Notes under the pieces: generated by a model
Databases searched by the model: none
Seen by the model: the letters and a program-made list of their open reading frames with translations, nothing else
Told to the model about the DNA's origin: nothing
Shown here: positions 48,482 to 57,654 of the stretch, piece after piece
Layout: every line of letters starts with the position of its first letter
Position numbering within the stretch: position 1 is the stretch's first letter
Program-made: the position numbers and the translations under genes
Source of the DNA: Leptospira limi
GTDB taxonomy: Bacteria > Spirochaetota > Leptospiria > Leptospirales > Leptospiraceae
DNA length: 64,000 bases
Assembly: GCF_026151395.1 (NCBI RefSeq)
Contig: NZ_JAMQPV010000001.1
Span: 2,482,501-2,546,500, forward strand
Direction of reading: 5' to 3'

Positions 48482-49474
48482 TTAGTTCCCTTCTGAGGCT
48501 TTCTGCAAACGATTGAGAAGGCCTTCTTTGCCTGTTTTTTCCCTTGGTTCTTCGCAATAGATAGTCTCTATACCCAGTTGGTCACAAACTTCAAAAAAAG
48601 CATAGAGTGCAGAGCTGTATTCCCAGTTAGAAGAAACAAGTTTCATTCTAGTGGGATCGAATGTCTGAGTTGGTTTTTTGTGTTCGTCCGTAGGTCCAAA
48701 AGAAAATCCAATCCAAGCAGAGTTGGATTTGCTCCCGCATTTGAGAAACTCCGAAACGAATGTGTCGGAAGGAAGGAGTTTCACGTTCGCTTGGGGAGAA
48801 TAGTGTTTGTATTTCATCCCTGGACTCGGTGGAACAAACTCTCCACCTTTTGTCAGTGAATTTGGCAAAACCAAATTTGGCAAAAATTGTTTGAGTTGGT
48901 CCGACTCAATGGATCCTGGCCGTAACAAAACAGGTGGATCTTCATACAACCCAACCACAGTGGATTCAATGCCTAAACTTGGTTCCTCTGAAACTAAAAT
49001 TCCATCCACAATCCCATCAAAATAACGCAAAACATCGGTCATGCGAGTTAAAGAGGGTCTACCTGATAAATTGGCAGACGGTGCAGAGATCGGTGAGCCA
49101 CATTCTTCAATCCACTCACGAATGATTGGATTTTTGGGAATCCGAACCCCAAGGGTTGGCATCTCTTTTGGAAAAACATTTTGATTTTTTTTAGGAAGGA
49201 CAAGTGTGATAGGTCCTGGTGCAAATTCGCATAACAATCGTTCTGCAACTTCACTCACTTCACAGACAGATTTGATGGCTTCTATCGTAGAAAAATGAGC
49301 GATGAGAGGGTTGTCACTGGGTCTCCCTTTGATTTTGTAGATCCGTTTACAAGCCTCTTCGTTAAAACTAGAAGCACCGATCCCAAAAACAGTTTCTGTG
49401 GGAAAAATAACCACTCCTCCCTTTCGGATGAGGTCCGCAAGCAAACGAACATCCGAAGAGATAAGTGTTTTCAT
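48482..49474 (-). CDS. sua5: L-threonylcarbamoyladenylate synthase (Sua5)
   Basis: Sua5/TsaC makes threonylcarbamoyl-AMP from threonine, bicarbonate and ATP for the t6A37 modification of tRNAs that read ANN codons. The 330-residue protein has the YrdC-like domain with KIKGRPSDNPLIAHF and SAPSANLSGRPS, followed by a C-terminal Sua5 domain, which makes it the long form. It begins one base after the GH18 gene stop and is probably co-transcribed with it. Its end converges on sppA. Confidence 0.94.
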   Translation of the reverse strand: MKTLISSDVRLLADLIRKGGVVIFPTETVFGIGASSFNEEACKRIYKIKGRPSDNPLIAHFSTIEAIKSVCEVSEVAERLLCEFAPGPITLVLPKKNQNVFPKEMPTLGVRIPKNPIIREWIEECGSPISAPSANLSGRPSLTRMTDVLRYFDGIVDGILVSEEPSLGIESTVVGLYEDPPVLLRPGSIESDQLKQFLPNLVLPNSLTKGGEFVPPSPGMKYKHYSPQANVKLLPSDTFVSEFLKCGSKSNSAWIGFSFGPTDEHKKPTQTFDPTRMKLVSSNWEYSSALYAFFEVCDQLGIETIYCEEPREKTGKEGLLNRLQKASEGN

Positions 49475-49475
49475 G

Positions 49476-51056
49476 TTAAAACTGTTTGGTCTTTGTTTTA
49501 GATTTGGTTTGAGAATTGGAAACTTTTAAAGCTTCTTTGGAATCCGAATTTTGGATTGTTGTTTCTTCCTTCGGTTCCTCTTCGTCTTTTGCTTTTTCCA
49601 CAGGTGGGAGTTGGCCTTGGACGAGTTTACTCAAATATACATTGATCTCAGGGTCATTGTCTGTCACAAGTTGCCAGAACGAAAATCCACCCAAATCATA
49701 CTTACGAAGAAGGGTCATTTTTTCTTCAAAGGCACGTCTGTTCATGTAAAATGCAACTCGGTCACAACCACCACTTGTATACCATAAGGATGGATCTTCA
49801 TATGCTCGGTTTTTATGAATGTCCGAAAACTTCGATAAGTTTCTCCAACTTGCCACTTTATTTTCTTCATTTAAGATCCGGTTGATATCAGTGGGTTGGC
49901 GGTTTTTATGGGTACCGGATTTAATCCTTTGTGCATCAGAATGGTAAATTGCTTTCGCAGATGCCTTACAATTGAGAGCCCAGTCATACCCATAGGTTGG
50001 AATCGCCATATAAAGTTTGTGGGTTGGGACCCTTTTTTTCGCGTAAGTGATGATGTCTTTTAACCAAACGTTAGGTGCTTGTGGACCAGGACCTGGGTTA
50101 TGGTATTTCCTTGGGTGGAGTTCATACGCCATAATTTTCACACGGTCTGCGTGTTTAGCAAGGAATTCATAATCATGGGTAGTTGGTCCTCTCCAGTTTT
50201 CACGGAAGTCTAAGTGGATTGGTTTAGAGAGTCCACGGCATTGGAGTTCTTTCTTTTTTGATTTTTCTGCTGGGGTTTTTGGATGGACTGCAACAGAGAT
50301 GAGTTTTCCTTTTTTATGAACTTCTTTGGCAAGAAGGGCAAAAAATTCTTCGAACTTTTCTTTTTTATCACAAGACATCCCTTCGTAGTCGATGTCGATT
50401 CCATCATACCCATAGGTCAAGATTTCATTCACAATCACTTGGATGTGGTGGTCACGGATGTCACTTCGTCCGCCCATACCAATGTTCTCTTGGATTTTTT
50501 CTTTTGGATTTTCCCAACGGAAAATGGTAGGGATGATTTTGACTTTTGGATTTAAGGCACGGAGTTCTTGGACTCGTTCCTTTCGAGACGTACTTGACCA
50601 ACTGGAAATGAGTTCCCCGTTATTAGAAAGCCCACCTTTCATTGTATAGATAAACGGATGGATTTCGTTATAAAGGTGGACTGTTTTTTTCATCGCCGTC
50701 CAGTCAGTGGACCAAGCGGAAGAACGAAAACTTACGTTCTCATCTGGAACAAAGTTTGGTGTTTCCACAACTTCTTCTTCCACTGTGACAGGATCTTTTG
50801 TTTCTTTTTTCTCTCCCGTCTCCATTTCAGAAGGAGTGCCAAGAGATGGAGTGGATGCTTCGACTACACTTGGGTTTGTATTTCCCGTTTTAGGAAGGTC
50901 TTTCAAAACCAGTGTGGAGCCTGAATTTTGCATGAGATTCATTCCCAAATAAAACGAAATGGCAGATAAAAAGAACCAAGAGGCAAATAATAACGAATAC
51001 TTCGCCACATTCGAGAGTTGGCGTTTGGGGGAATTAGGGGATTGTGATTCAGACAT
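49476..51056 (-). CDS. Membrane-anchored glycoside hydrolase family 18 protein
   Basis: The 526-residue protein has one transmembrane helix at about 20-40, a linker rich in Glu, Thr and Val to about 110, and a GH18 barrel at about 120-460. The catalytic motif DGIDIDYEG lies near residues 213-221, with the glutamate proton donor conserved, and GGFSFWQL is the closing strand. The barrel ends in a charged, Lys-rich tail. GH18 enzymes act on N-acetylglucosamine polymers such as chitin or peptidoglycan. Role in the periplasm is inferred. The sua5 gene begins one base downstream. Confidence 0.88.
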   Translation of the reverse strand: MSESQSPNSPKRQLSNVAKYSLLFASWFFLSAISFYLGMNLMQNSGSTLVLKDLPKTGNTNPSVVEASTPSLGTPSEMETGEKKETKDPVTVEEEVVETPNFVPDENVSFRSSAWSTDWTAMKKTVHLYNEIHPFIYTMKGGLSNNGELISSWSSTSRKERVQELRALNPKVKIIPTIFRWENPKEKIQENIGMGGRSDIRDHHIQVIVNEILTYGYDGIDIDYEGMSCDKKEKFEEFFALLAKEVHKKGKLISVAVHPKTPAEKSKKKELQCRGLSKPIHLDFRENWRGPTTHDYEFLAKHADRVKIMAYELHPRKYHNPGPGPQAPNVWLKDIITYAKKRVPTHKLYMAIPTYGYDWALNCKASAKAIYHSDAQRIKSGTHKNRQPTDINRILNEENKVASWRNLSKFSDIHKNRAYEDPSLWYTSGGCDRVAFYMNRRAFEEKMTLLRKYDLGGFSFWQLVTDNDPEINVYLSKLVQGQLPPVEKAKDEEEPKEETTIQNSDSKEALKVSNSQTKSKTKTKQF

Positions 51057-51150
51057 ATACGTTTCTTCTTGGTTGATTATCGAACTGTTCAGAAAAAAAG
51101 AGTAGAGATTAATCGAAACCCACTCTATCTATCTGTATCCCATGATTTTT

Positions 51151-51169
51151 TAGGAGCCATTCTCTCCTA
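51151..51169. repeat. Inverted repeat in the divergent region before yhhQ
   Basis: TAGGAG and CTCCTA are perfect six-base arms separated by seven bases. The 145 bases between the two divergent starts (51057-51201) otherwise show no clear promoter or riboswitch by eye, so its role is open. Confidence 0.35.
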
Positions 51170-51201
51170 GTCGAAATTCAGATGGGAAGGAAAAGAAATC
51201 C

Positions 51202-51912
51202 ATGAATGCCTTAAAACAAAAACCGGTGATCCTTTATACTGTCCTACTCAGTTTTTTTCTAACGTTTTTACTGCTTGCGGAATTGACGGGTAGTAAATTA
51301 TTTTTTGCCTTTGGGTTTACCATGACTATGGGGGTTATCCCGTTTCCAGTTACGTTTATCATTACTGACTTACTCAATGAATACTTTGGGCGTAAGGTGG
51401 TGCGAGCCACTACCTTTCTTGGGATGCTCATGATTGGATTTGCCTACCTCCTCATTGTCATTGATATTCAAATCCCGGCAAGCCCAGATTCTCCCATTGA
51501 TGATGCCTCCTTTGAACGAGTGTTTGCCAATTCAGGCCTTGTGATCCTTGGTTCCATCATTGCTTACGTGATCGGACAGATGATTGATTTACATACCTTT
51601 CATTTTTTACGAAAAAAAACAAAGGGAAAACACATTTGGTTACGGGCTACAGGTTCCACTGTGATTTCACAACTCATTGACTCCTTTGTTGTGATCTTCA
51701 TTGCCCTCGGAAAGTACCACCCAGTACCAAAACTCGTATCGATTGCCAGTACCAATTTTTTATACAAAATGGGGGTTGCGATCCTCATCACACCCGTCCT
51801 GTATGCCATCCACATTTACATTGATCGTTACCTGGGTACGAGCTTAAAAGAACAAATGTTCAAAGAAGCGATGGAAGAAGAAGGGTATGAATCTTCCATC
51901 CAACCAGGGTAA
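51202..51912 (+). CDS. yhhQ: YhhQ-type queuosine precursor transporter
   Basis: The family (VUT/DUF165) imports 7-cyano-7-deazaguanine or related precursors used for the queuosine modification of tRNA. The 236-residue protein has about six helices, with ADLLNEYFGRKV-like ITDLLNEYFGRKVVRATTF and the segment STVISQLIDSFVVIFIA typical of the family. It lies upstream of the glycerophosphodiesterase gene, whose ATG (51917) follows its stop by four bases. No queuosine synthesis gene is in this window, so the transport role comes from the family alone. Confidence 0.88.
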   Translation: MNALKQKPVILYTVLLSFFLTFLLLAELTGSKLFFAFGFTMTMGVIPFPVTFIITDLLNEYFGRKVVRATTFLGMLMIGFAYLLIVIDIQIPASPDSPIDDASFERVFANSGLVILGSIIAYVIGQMIDLHTFHFLRKKTKGKHIWLRATGSTVISQLIDSFVVIFIALGKYHPVPKLVSIASTNFLYKMGVAILITPVLYAIHIYIDRYLGTSLKEQMFKEAMEEEGYESSIQPG

Positions 51913-51916
51913 TGTA

Positions 51917-52681
51917 ATGTTTCAACCAAGGTCCGAACGTTTGCAATCTCTCCTCGGAAACACTCCTGTCAATATCGGACATAGAGGGGCAAGGGGTCTT
52001 GCTCCTGAGAATACGCTTGTATCCTTTCTTGTTGGATCAGACTCCACTCATTATTTTGAGTTGGATACCATGTTATGTGGATCGGGAGAACTGGTTGTCA
52101 TCCATGATTTTACAGTCGACCGAACAACTGATGGAGAGGGAAAGGTTGCCGAGATCCCCTATCGTCAGTTAGCTGAACTGGATGCTGGTGGATTTTTCTC
52201 CGAGGATTTTGAAGGTGAACAAATTCCAACCTTATCCCAAATCATACAAACTTTGCCTGAAAACACAGTGTTTGATATTGAACTGAAAAGTGAAGGCAAA
52301 AGGGAAGAACGAGAAGATTTAGCAAAAGCAGTTGTCAAACTCATCCGCAAGTTCCAATTACAAAATCGAATTTGGGTGAGTAGTTTTGATTGGGAACTTG
52401 TAGACTTAGTACGAAAAGAAGAACCTGAGGTTTTACGTGGATTACTCATTGAAAAAGGAGATTCGCTAAACGACCGTTACATGGACTTCGAACCAGATTT
52501 GATCCTTCCCCATTTTTCCGCCTGTTCCAAGGAATTTGTATCTAAATGTAATTCCGAGTCTTTACTTGTGATTCCATATACTCCCAATACAGAAGAAGAA
52601 TGGAAAACCCTAATCGATGCAGGTGTCTCTGGTCTTATCACTGACTATCCGGATCGTTTGGCTCAGTTTTTAGCAAAATAA
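51917..52681 (+). CDS. Glycerophosphodiester phosphodiesterase
   Basis: GDPD enzymes split deacylated phospholipids into glycerol phosphate and an alcohol. The 254-residue protein has the catalytic segments NIGHRGARGLAPENT, FELDTMLCGSG and VVIHDFTVDRTTDGEG, with the two histidines and the metal-binding Glu and Asp. No signal peptide is seen, so it probably acts in the cytoplasm. ATG 51917, with AGGG seven bases upstream, is preferred over ATG 51887. It is probably co-transcribed with yhhQ. Its coding end overlaps the convergent VOC gene by 19 bases. Confidence 0.92.
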   Translation: MFQPRSERLQSLLGNTPVNIGHRGARGLAPENTLVSFLVGSDSTHYFELDTMLCGSGELVVIHDFTVDRTTDGEGKVAEIPYRQLAELDAGGFFSEDFEGEQIPTLSQIIQTLPENTVFDIELKSEGKREEREDLAKAVVKLIRKFQLQNRIWVSSFDWELVDLVRKEEPEVLRGLLIEKGDSLNDRYMDFEPDLILPHFSACSKEFVSKCNSESLLVIPYTPNTEEEWKTLIDAGVSGLITDYPDRLAQFLAK

Positions 52682-53025
52682 AGCCATAACCAATTCCCCC
52701 AATGGTCTTCATATAAGGAATACCCTTGGGTTGGCACAGCTTGTACCAAGTGGCAATGGGAAATCATTTTGTCTACCAGTTCATTTTGGCTCACTTGGAG
52801 TGTGAGGGTTCCTCCCCGCACAGGGCAATGTTCCGTTTCTTTCGAAAAAACAATTCGTAAACCAGACTCCAATTCTAGTTCCGCATGACCAAAACTTTCT
52901 TTCAGAACTTTGCCACCTAAAATGGATTGGTAGAAGTGCAATGGTTCGGAACAATTTTCTCCACCAGCCAAATTGACAGAGTAGAGGTTTAACGTTTTGT
53001 TACGAGACACATTTTGTTCTGGCAT
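52663..53025 (-). CDS. VOC (glyoxalase-fold) superfamily protein
   Basis: The 120-residue protein has the paired beta-alpha-beta-beta-beta pattern of VOC proteins: FYQSILGGKVLKES, ELESGLRIVFSKE, GTLTLQVSQNELVD and YSLYEDHWGNWLWLYF. Members bind metals and act as dioxygenases, lyases or resistance proteins; the usual metal residues cannot be assigned safely. Its ATG touches the ATG of the divergent membrane gene in a CATATG palindrome (53023-53028), so neither has a spacer for its own promoter. Its 3' end overlaps the phosphodiesterase gene. Confidence 0.75.
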   Translation of the reverse strand: MPEQNVSRNKTLNLYSVNLAGGENCSEPLHFYQSILGGKVLKESFGHAELELESGLRIVFSKETEHCPVRGGTLTLQVSQNELVDKMISHCHLVQAVPTQGYSLYEDHWGNWLWLYFAKN

Positions 53026-54492
53026 ATGAATCCAATCCTAATCTTTAGAAATTTTTTCCAATCATATTTCTATGAATCTGGGAAACAAACCAAACGGAAC
53101 GAGGGATTGGTTTTGATTCTTTTCCTATTCATTTCTGGATTCATCAACTTTTTGTTATGCGAAACCATTTATTTTATCCCCTTATACTCCGCTGACCAGC
53201 TGTATACAACACTATTTGTGCATGATTGGATGAGTGGGAATGGAATATCCCATTGGTATCTCCCTCCTTCTCCCTATTTTTTTCCTGACATAGGGTGTAT
53301 GGCCTTCTTGTACTTTGTATTTCCTTTTTTGTATCTACCTACAATGTATGGAGTCATCCAGATGGCTTTCCTCTATTTAGGATTCTACTCATTTTTATCA
53401 TCCAAGCTCTCTAAACGAACAACCATCCAATTGTTAATCTGGTTCCAAACCTTATTCACAATCTTTTCACTGCTCGGAGACACCTTTGGAGATAAACCCT
53501 TGCCCTTGGTTTATTTTGTTTCGAATGCCCACCATAGCACAGGTTTTTTCTTTAGTTTATTTCTTGTTAGCCTCTATTACCGGTCCCAGACGCAAGAGAA
53601 TCAAATCGCCTTTATCAAGAATCAAGTAGAGTTTCCGATCGAAGAAAAAAATTTTCTTCGCAATTGGTTTCCGCAATTGTTTGTACCAAAACATGTTACT
53701 AATTTTCTGTTTTTACTTGGTTTTAGTCTCTTATACCTTTCTGATCGATTTTCGTTTTGTATTGGGATGTTTTGTTTGATCATCATCAAATTTTCGCGAA
53801 TGGATTCTATAAATTGGAAAGGGATCTTTCGGAAAAAAAACATTATTTACCTTGGTATGATTTCGTTTTACTTCATCGTTATGGAACTCATCCTTTATTC
53901 ACTCAAAACAAAACTTCAGATTCCCAACAGTTTTGGAATCCTGTTAGGTACCCTCCAAATAAAATCGTTAGGAGAAATTACCTTCTTAGCCACTCATTAC
54001 CTATATGATGTTTCCAAGCTGCTTGTGTATGAGAATCGTTCCTTGCTTGGTTTGTTGTTTGTGTTCGTTTTCTTTTTTCATTGGTTTCCACACCAACTCA
54101 AACGAATGTTTCTCCTTTTGATTCCGATTTTACTGTTCCTCCTCATAGTGGTGGGTCGGTTTACCTACCTTCATCCTTATCCCATTCGTTACCTCTTTCC
54201 CCTTTGGTTTTTGGGACTTGTTGGAGTCTCTTGGGTATTGGCAAAAGAGAAAAATCGTTTCCCTCTCCCCATCTTTTTCCTTTCTCTTCTCCTCTGGATT
54301 TTGGTTCTCAATGAGTTTCCAAAACCCCGAAAGGAAGTACAAAAATTCCACCAATCGATTACCAAAAGAGAAGTCCCCTATACCCAGGAAAAACCAATTC
54401 GTTTTTGGACAGAAGGCAATCGGCAACCAATCCCAATACAAGATGATGGGAAACCATACCGTTGGATCACAGGTGCTTTCCATACTCCTTGA
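53026..54492 (+). CDS. Polytopic membrane protein, glycosyltransferase-like in layout
   Basis: From ATG 53026 this is a 488-residue protein with about ten hydrophobic segments and a long loop between about 45 and 100 that contains DQLYTTLFVHDWMSG. A short charged loop near 190-230 is cytoplasmic by composition. The layout recalls GT-C glycosyltransferases, but I see no signature. A TTG at 53014 would extend it into the divergent VOC gene. The 3' end overlaps nothing, but the next gene begins 17 bases downstream. Confidence 0.6.
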   Translation: MNPILIFRNFFQSYFYESGKQTKRNEGLVLILFLFISGFINFLLCETIYFIPLYSADQLYTTLFVHDWMSGNGISHWYLPPSPYFFPDIGCMAFLYFVFPFLYLPTMYGVIQMAFLYLGFYSFLSSKLSKRTTIQLLIWFQTLFTIFSLLGDTFGDKPLPLVYFVSNAHHSTGFFFSLFLVSLYYRSQTQENQIAFIKNQVEFPIEEKNFLRNWFPQLFVPKHVTNFLFLLGFSLLYLSDRFSFCIGMFCLIIIKFSRMDSINWKGIFRKKNIIYLGMISFYFIVMELILYSLKTKLQIPNSFGILLGTLQIKSLGEITFLATHYLYDVSKLLVYENRSLLGLLFVFVFFFHWFPHQLKRMFLLLIPILLFLLIVVGRFTYLHPYPIRYLFPLWFLGLVGVSWVLAKEKNRFPLPIFFLSLLLWILVLNEFPKPRKEVQKFHQSITKREVPYTQEKPIRFWTEGNRQPIPIQDDGKPYRWITGAFHTP

Positions 54493-54509
54493 CAGACTTC
54501 GAGGAAACT

Positions 54510-56027
54510 ATGATCTGGAAGGAGATGGAAGATTACGTACGGATTTTTGATACGACTTTGAGGGACGGAGAGCAGTGCCCTGGTGCTGCTATGAGCGAAG
54601 ACGAAAAAGTAGAAATTGCGGGTCACCTTGCCCGGATGAAAGTAGACATCATTGAAGCAGGATTCCCCGTTTCTTCCCCAGTCCAGTTCAAAGCCGTCGA
54701 AAGAATTGCCCGTGAAATTGAAGGTCCCACCATATGTGGCCTTGCCCGAGCCCTACGCCCCGATTTAGAAGCGGCAAGAGACGCACTCAAACCAGCTAAA
54801 TCCAAACGCATTCATACCTTTATCGCGTCTTCTCCCATTCATATGAAACACAAACTCGGAAAATCACCATCCGAAGTTTTAGAGATGGCTAGGATTGCCG
54901 TTCGTATGGCAAAAGACTTTGTCCCCGATGTAGAATTTTCACCAGAAGATGCGACAAGATCGGAATGGGAATTCTTACGTGAGTTAGTTGAGGCTGTGAT
55001 CGAGGAAGGCGCAACCACTATCAACATCCCAGATACTGTTGGTTATACGACCCCTCAAGAATACATGGATCTGTTCCGTTTTTTAAAAACAAAGGTGAAA
55101 GGTGCAGATAAAGTCATTTTTTCTGCCCATTGTCATAATGACCTTGGCCTTGCCGTTGCAAACTCCCTTGCCACTGTCCTTGCAGGTGGAAGACAAATTG
55201 AATGTACCATCAATGGGATTGGAGAACGAGCAGGTAACACAGCCATGGAAGAAGTGGTCATGGCATTAAAAACGAGAAAGGATACCTTTGGTGTGGAAAC
55301 AAACATTGATTCCACTCTTATCACACGTGGTTCTCATTTGGTAAAAACCATCACAGGTATGGTGGTACAACCTAACAAAGCAATTGTGGGAGCCAATGCA
55401 TTTGCCCATGAATCAGGAATCCACCAAGATGGTGTGATCAAAAACCGCCAAACCTATGAAATCATGACACCAGAGTCAGTAGGTTTAAAATCCAACAGAA
55501 TGGTACTGGGTCGTCATTCTGGAAGAGCTGGGTTTAAAGACAGAATCATCCGTATGGGATTTGATCCCAAACCAGAAGAAATTGACAATGCGTACAATCG
55601 CTTTTTGGAAATTGCAGATAAAAAGAAAGAAGTCTTTGATGAAGACATCGCTGCCCTTTTCCAATCTGAGATTAGCCGATCCCAAGTGGATGAAACCTAC
55701 CGCCTGATTTCTTTCGAACAAAATACTGGTTCCGACAAAACACCATACGCAAAGGTAAACTTACAAATCAACGGTGAAACGAAAGTTGGGGAAGCAAAAG
55801 GTGATGGACCAGTTGACAGTATCTTTAAGGCCATCAGTTCTGTCACAGGGCTTTCCCCCCTCTTATCCAGACTTGTGATTTCACCTGTCACAGAAGGAAC
55901 CGATGCGATGGCGGAAGCCTCTGTCACATTGGAGGACGGCGAACGTCGGGTTGTGGGCAAAGGTGATTCAACAGATATCATTGAAGCTTGTGCCAAGGCA
56001 TACATCAATGCTTTGAATCGGTTGTAA
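54510..56027 (+). CDS. leuA: 2-isopropylmalate synthase
   Basis: LeuA condenses acetyl-CoA with 2-ketoisovalerate, the first step of leucine synthesis. The 505-residue protein has DTTLRDGEQCPGAAMS near the start, the metal-binding SAHCHNDLGLAVANS, ESGIHQDGVIKN and a C-terminal LeuA dimer/regulatory domain at about 385-500 that usually senses leucine. ATG 54510 has GAGGA four bases upstream; the longer frame from 54462 begins within the previous gene. It lies three bases ahead of hisC, so the two are probably co-transcribed. Confidence 0.95.
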   Translation: MIWKEMEDYVRIFDTTLRDGEQCPGAAMSEDEKVEIAGHLARMKVDIIEAGFPVSSPVQFKAVERIAREIEGPTICGLARALRPDLEAARDALKPAKSKRIHTFIASSPIHMKHKLGKSPSEVLEMARIAVRMAKDFVPDVEFSPEDATRSEWEFLRELVEAVIEEGATTINIPDTVGYTTPQEYMDLFRFLKTKVKGADKVIFSAHCHNDLGLAVANSLATVLAGGRQIECTINGIGERAGNTAMEEVVMALKTRKDTFGVETNIDSTLITRGSHLVKTITGMVVQPNKAIVGANAFAHESGIHQDGVIKNRQTYEIMTPESVGLKSNRMVLGRHSGRAGFKDRIIRMGFDPKPEEIDNAYNRFLEIADKKKEVFDEDIAALFQSEISRSQVDETYRLISFEQNTGSDKTPYAKVNLQINGETKVGEAKGDGPVDSIFKAISSVTGLSPLLSRLVISPVTEGTDAMAEASVTLEDGERRVVGKGDSTDIIEACAKAYINALNRL

Positions 56028-56030
56028 TCC

Positions 56031-57125
56031 ATGGATTCACAAAAAAACCAATTTGACCCAACGTTGTTTGTGAGAAAGGAACTCCAACAATTTTCTCCCT
56101 ACACTCCAGGAGAACAACCCGGCCTTACGACTTCCACGATCAAATTAAATACAAACGAAAATCCCTATCCTCCTTCACCAAAAATCCAAAAGGCAATAGA
56201 GGAAGTGATCGAAAAAGGGTTACTCCGCAAGTATCCCAATTACCATGCAAGGAAACTGCAAGAACTCATCGCAAATGATTATGATTTGGACCCAAACCAA
56301 ATCCTTGTGACCAATGGTTCGGATGAAGCCTTACGTTTGTTATTCCAAACCTTTATTGGTCCCGGTGATACGGTTGTAGCACCAGACCCAACCTATTCCT
56401 ATTACCCAGTTCTTACCGAACAAATGATGGTGGGAGCGAAGTACAAAGCGGTTCCTGTCTTAGAAAATCTACATTTTGATTTTGAAACTCTTAAAAAATC
56501 AGAAGGTAAGTTACTATGTTTTGCCCATCCAAACGCACCTACGGGCATTGAAGAACCGAAGGAAAAACTATTAGATCTGATTCGTTCGTTTCGTGGCCTT
56601 GTTTTGTCAGATGAAGCATACATTGATTTTACAGATGCCAGCGCCAGTTTGGTATCTGAGATCAAACACCATCCAAACCTACTTGTTTCGAGAACTTTTT
56701 CTAAATCATATGCACTCGCGGGACTTCGTGTTGGTTACATTATAGGATCCCTTGAAACAATTTCTTGGATACGTAAACTCAAAGATTCCTATAATGTTGG
56801 AATCATTGACCAAGTGATTGCAGAAACTTCTTATAAAGACAAAGAATATTTCTTAACGAAACGAACACTTGTTATATCAGAACGTTCTCGCCTGAAAACC
56901 AATTTGGAATCCCTGGGTTTTACCATCCCAGATTCTTCTACTAATTTCCTCTTTTGCAAACCAAAACCAGGGATTTCGCCTGAACATTTATACCTTTCCT
57001 TGAAGGAAAAAAATATTCTCATCCGGTATTTTTCCTATGGAATTTGTAAGGATTTCATTCGAATTACAATTGGAACAAAGGAAGAAAATGATATCCTTTT
57101 CCAATCCCTGAAGGCCTTGGTCTAA
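56031..57125 (+). CDS. hisC: Histidinol-phosphate aminotransferase
   Basis: HisC makes histidinol phosphate from imidazole-acetol phosphate with pyridoxal phosphate. The 364-residue fold-type I aminotransferase has NTNENPYPPSP at the N-terminus, NGSDEALRLLFQTF, DEAYIDF and the PLP lysine in SRTFSKSYALAGLRVGY near residue 227, all typical of HisC. The gene follows leuA after three bases. A clear bidirectional terminator lies directly after its stop (57131-57158). Confidence 0.93.
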   Translation: MDSQKNQFDPTLFVRKELQQFSPYTPGEQPGLTTSTIKLNTNENPYPPSPKIQKAIEEVIEKGLLRKYPNYHARKLQELIANDYDLDPNQILVTNGSDEALRLLFQTFIGPGDTVVAPDPTYSYYPVLTEQMMVGAKYKAVPVLENLHFDFETLKKSEGKLLCFAHPNAPTGIEEPKEKLLDLIRSFRGLVLSDEAYIDFTDASASLVSEIKHHPNLLVSRTFSKSYALAGLRVGYIIGSLETISWIRKLKDSYNVGIIDQVIAETSYKDKEYFLTKRTLVISERSRLKTNLESLGFTIPDSSTNFLFCKPKPGISPEHLYLSLKEKNILIRYFSYGICKDFIRITIGTKEENDILFQSLKALV

Positions 57126-57130
57126 AAAAA

Positions 57131-57158
57131 ACCCAACAAAACATTTGTTCTGTTGGGT
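57131..57158. terminator. Bidirectional terminator between hisC and the hsp20 operon
   Basis: The 12-base arms at 57131-57142 and 57147-57158 match at 11 positions around the loop ATTT. On the minus strand a run of T follows the stem directly; on the plus strand five T come five bases after it. It serves both hisC and the hsp20 pair, which converge here. The remaining bases to 57235 hold no other clear signal. Confidence 0.85.
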
Positions 57159-57235
57159 ACATATTTTTCGTTCATCTCTGTTTCGTTAGAGTTAAAAACT
57201 CAATCCATCTTTTTTCAAATTCGATCTTCTTTGAT

Positions 57236-57637
57236 TTAAGAATTTCGAATTTCAATTTTTGTTTTTTTCGGTTCAATTTTAGGAATGGAAAGTTCTAAAA
57301 TTCCGTTTTTCATTTTTGCAACAGCTTTTTCAGAATCGATCGCTTTGCTAATGGTAAACTTTCGGAAATAGTTACCTTCTTTGTATTCCGCAAGTCGAAC
57401 CTGACCTTTTTCTTCCGCTCCCATTTTGAATTTCCCTTCTAATTGGAGTTGGTCTTTTTCGATTGTGATCTCAACAGATGTTTCATCAACACCAGGCATT
57501 TCCACTCGGAATAAAATTGTGTTTTCTGTTTCATAAACATCTACATTCGGAGAGTAAACTCTTACTTGTGGTTGAACTTCTTTCACTCCAGCCTTTTCAT
57601 CTAACGTTTGTTTATTTTCTGTTGTCAGTGTATTCAT
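57236..57637 (-). CDS. Hsp20/alpha-crystallin small heat shock protein, second copy
   Basis: Small heat-shock proteins hold unfolded proteins for later refolding by DnaK. The 133-residue product has the alpha-crystallin domain at about 35-130 (VYETENTILFRVEMPGV, GILELSIPKIE) and a short N-terminus. It is the second gene after the 147-residue paralogue, 17 bases downstream, and the two likely form mixed oligomers, as in other bacteria with tandem copies. Transcription probably stops at the hairpin at 57131-57158. Confidence 0.92.
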   Translation of the reverse strand: MNTLTTENKQTLDEKAGVKEVQPQVRVYSPNVDVYETENTILFRVEMPGVDETSVEITIEKDQLQLEGKFKMGAEEKGQVRLAEYKEGNYFRKFTISKAIDSEKAVAKMKNGILELSIPKIEPKKTKIEIRNS

Positions 57638-57654
57638 ATCGTTTTCTCCTTCTT

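Noticed and set aside
51057..51201. preQ1 riboswitch before yhhQ
   Set aside because: The region has no A-rich tail paired with the small hairpin and no core consensus visible by eye.
54489..54517. TTGACA ahead of leuA as a promoter
   Set aside because: The expected -10 position reads GATCTG and lies inside the coding start.
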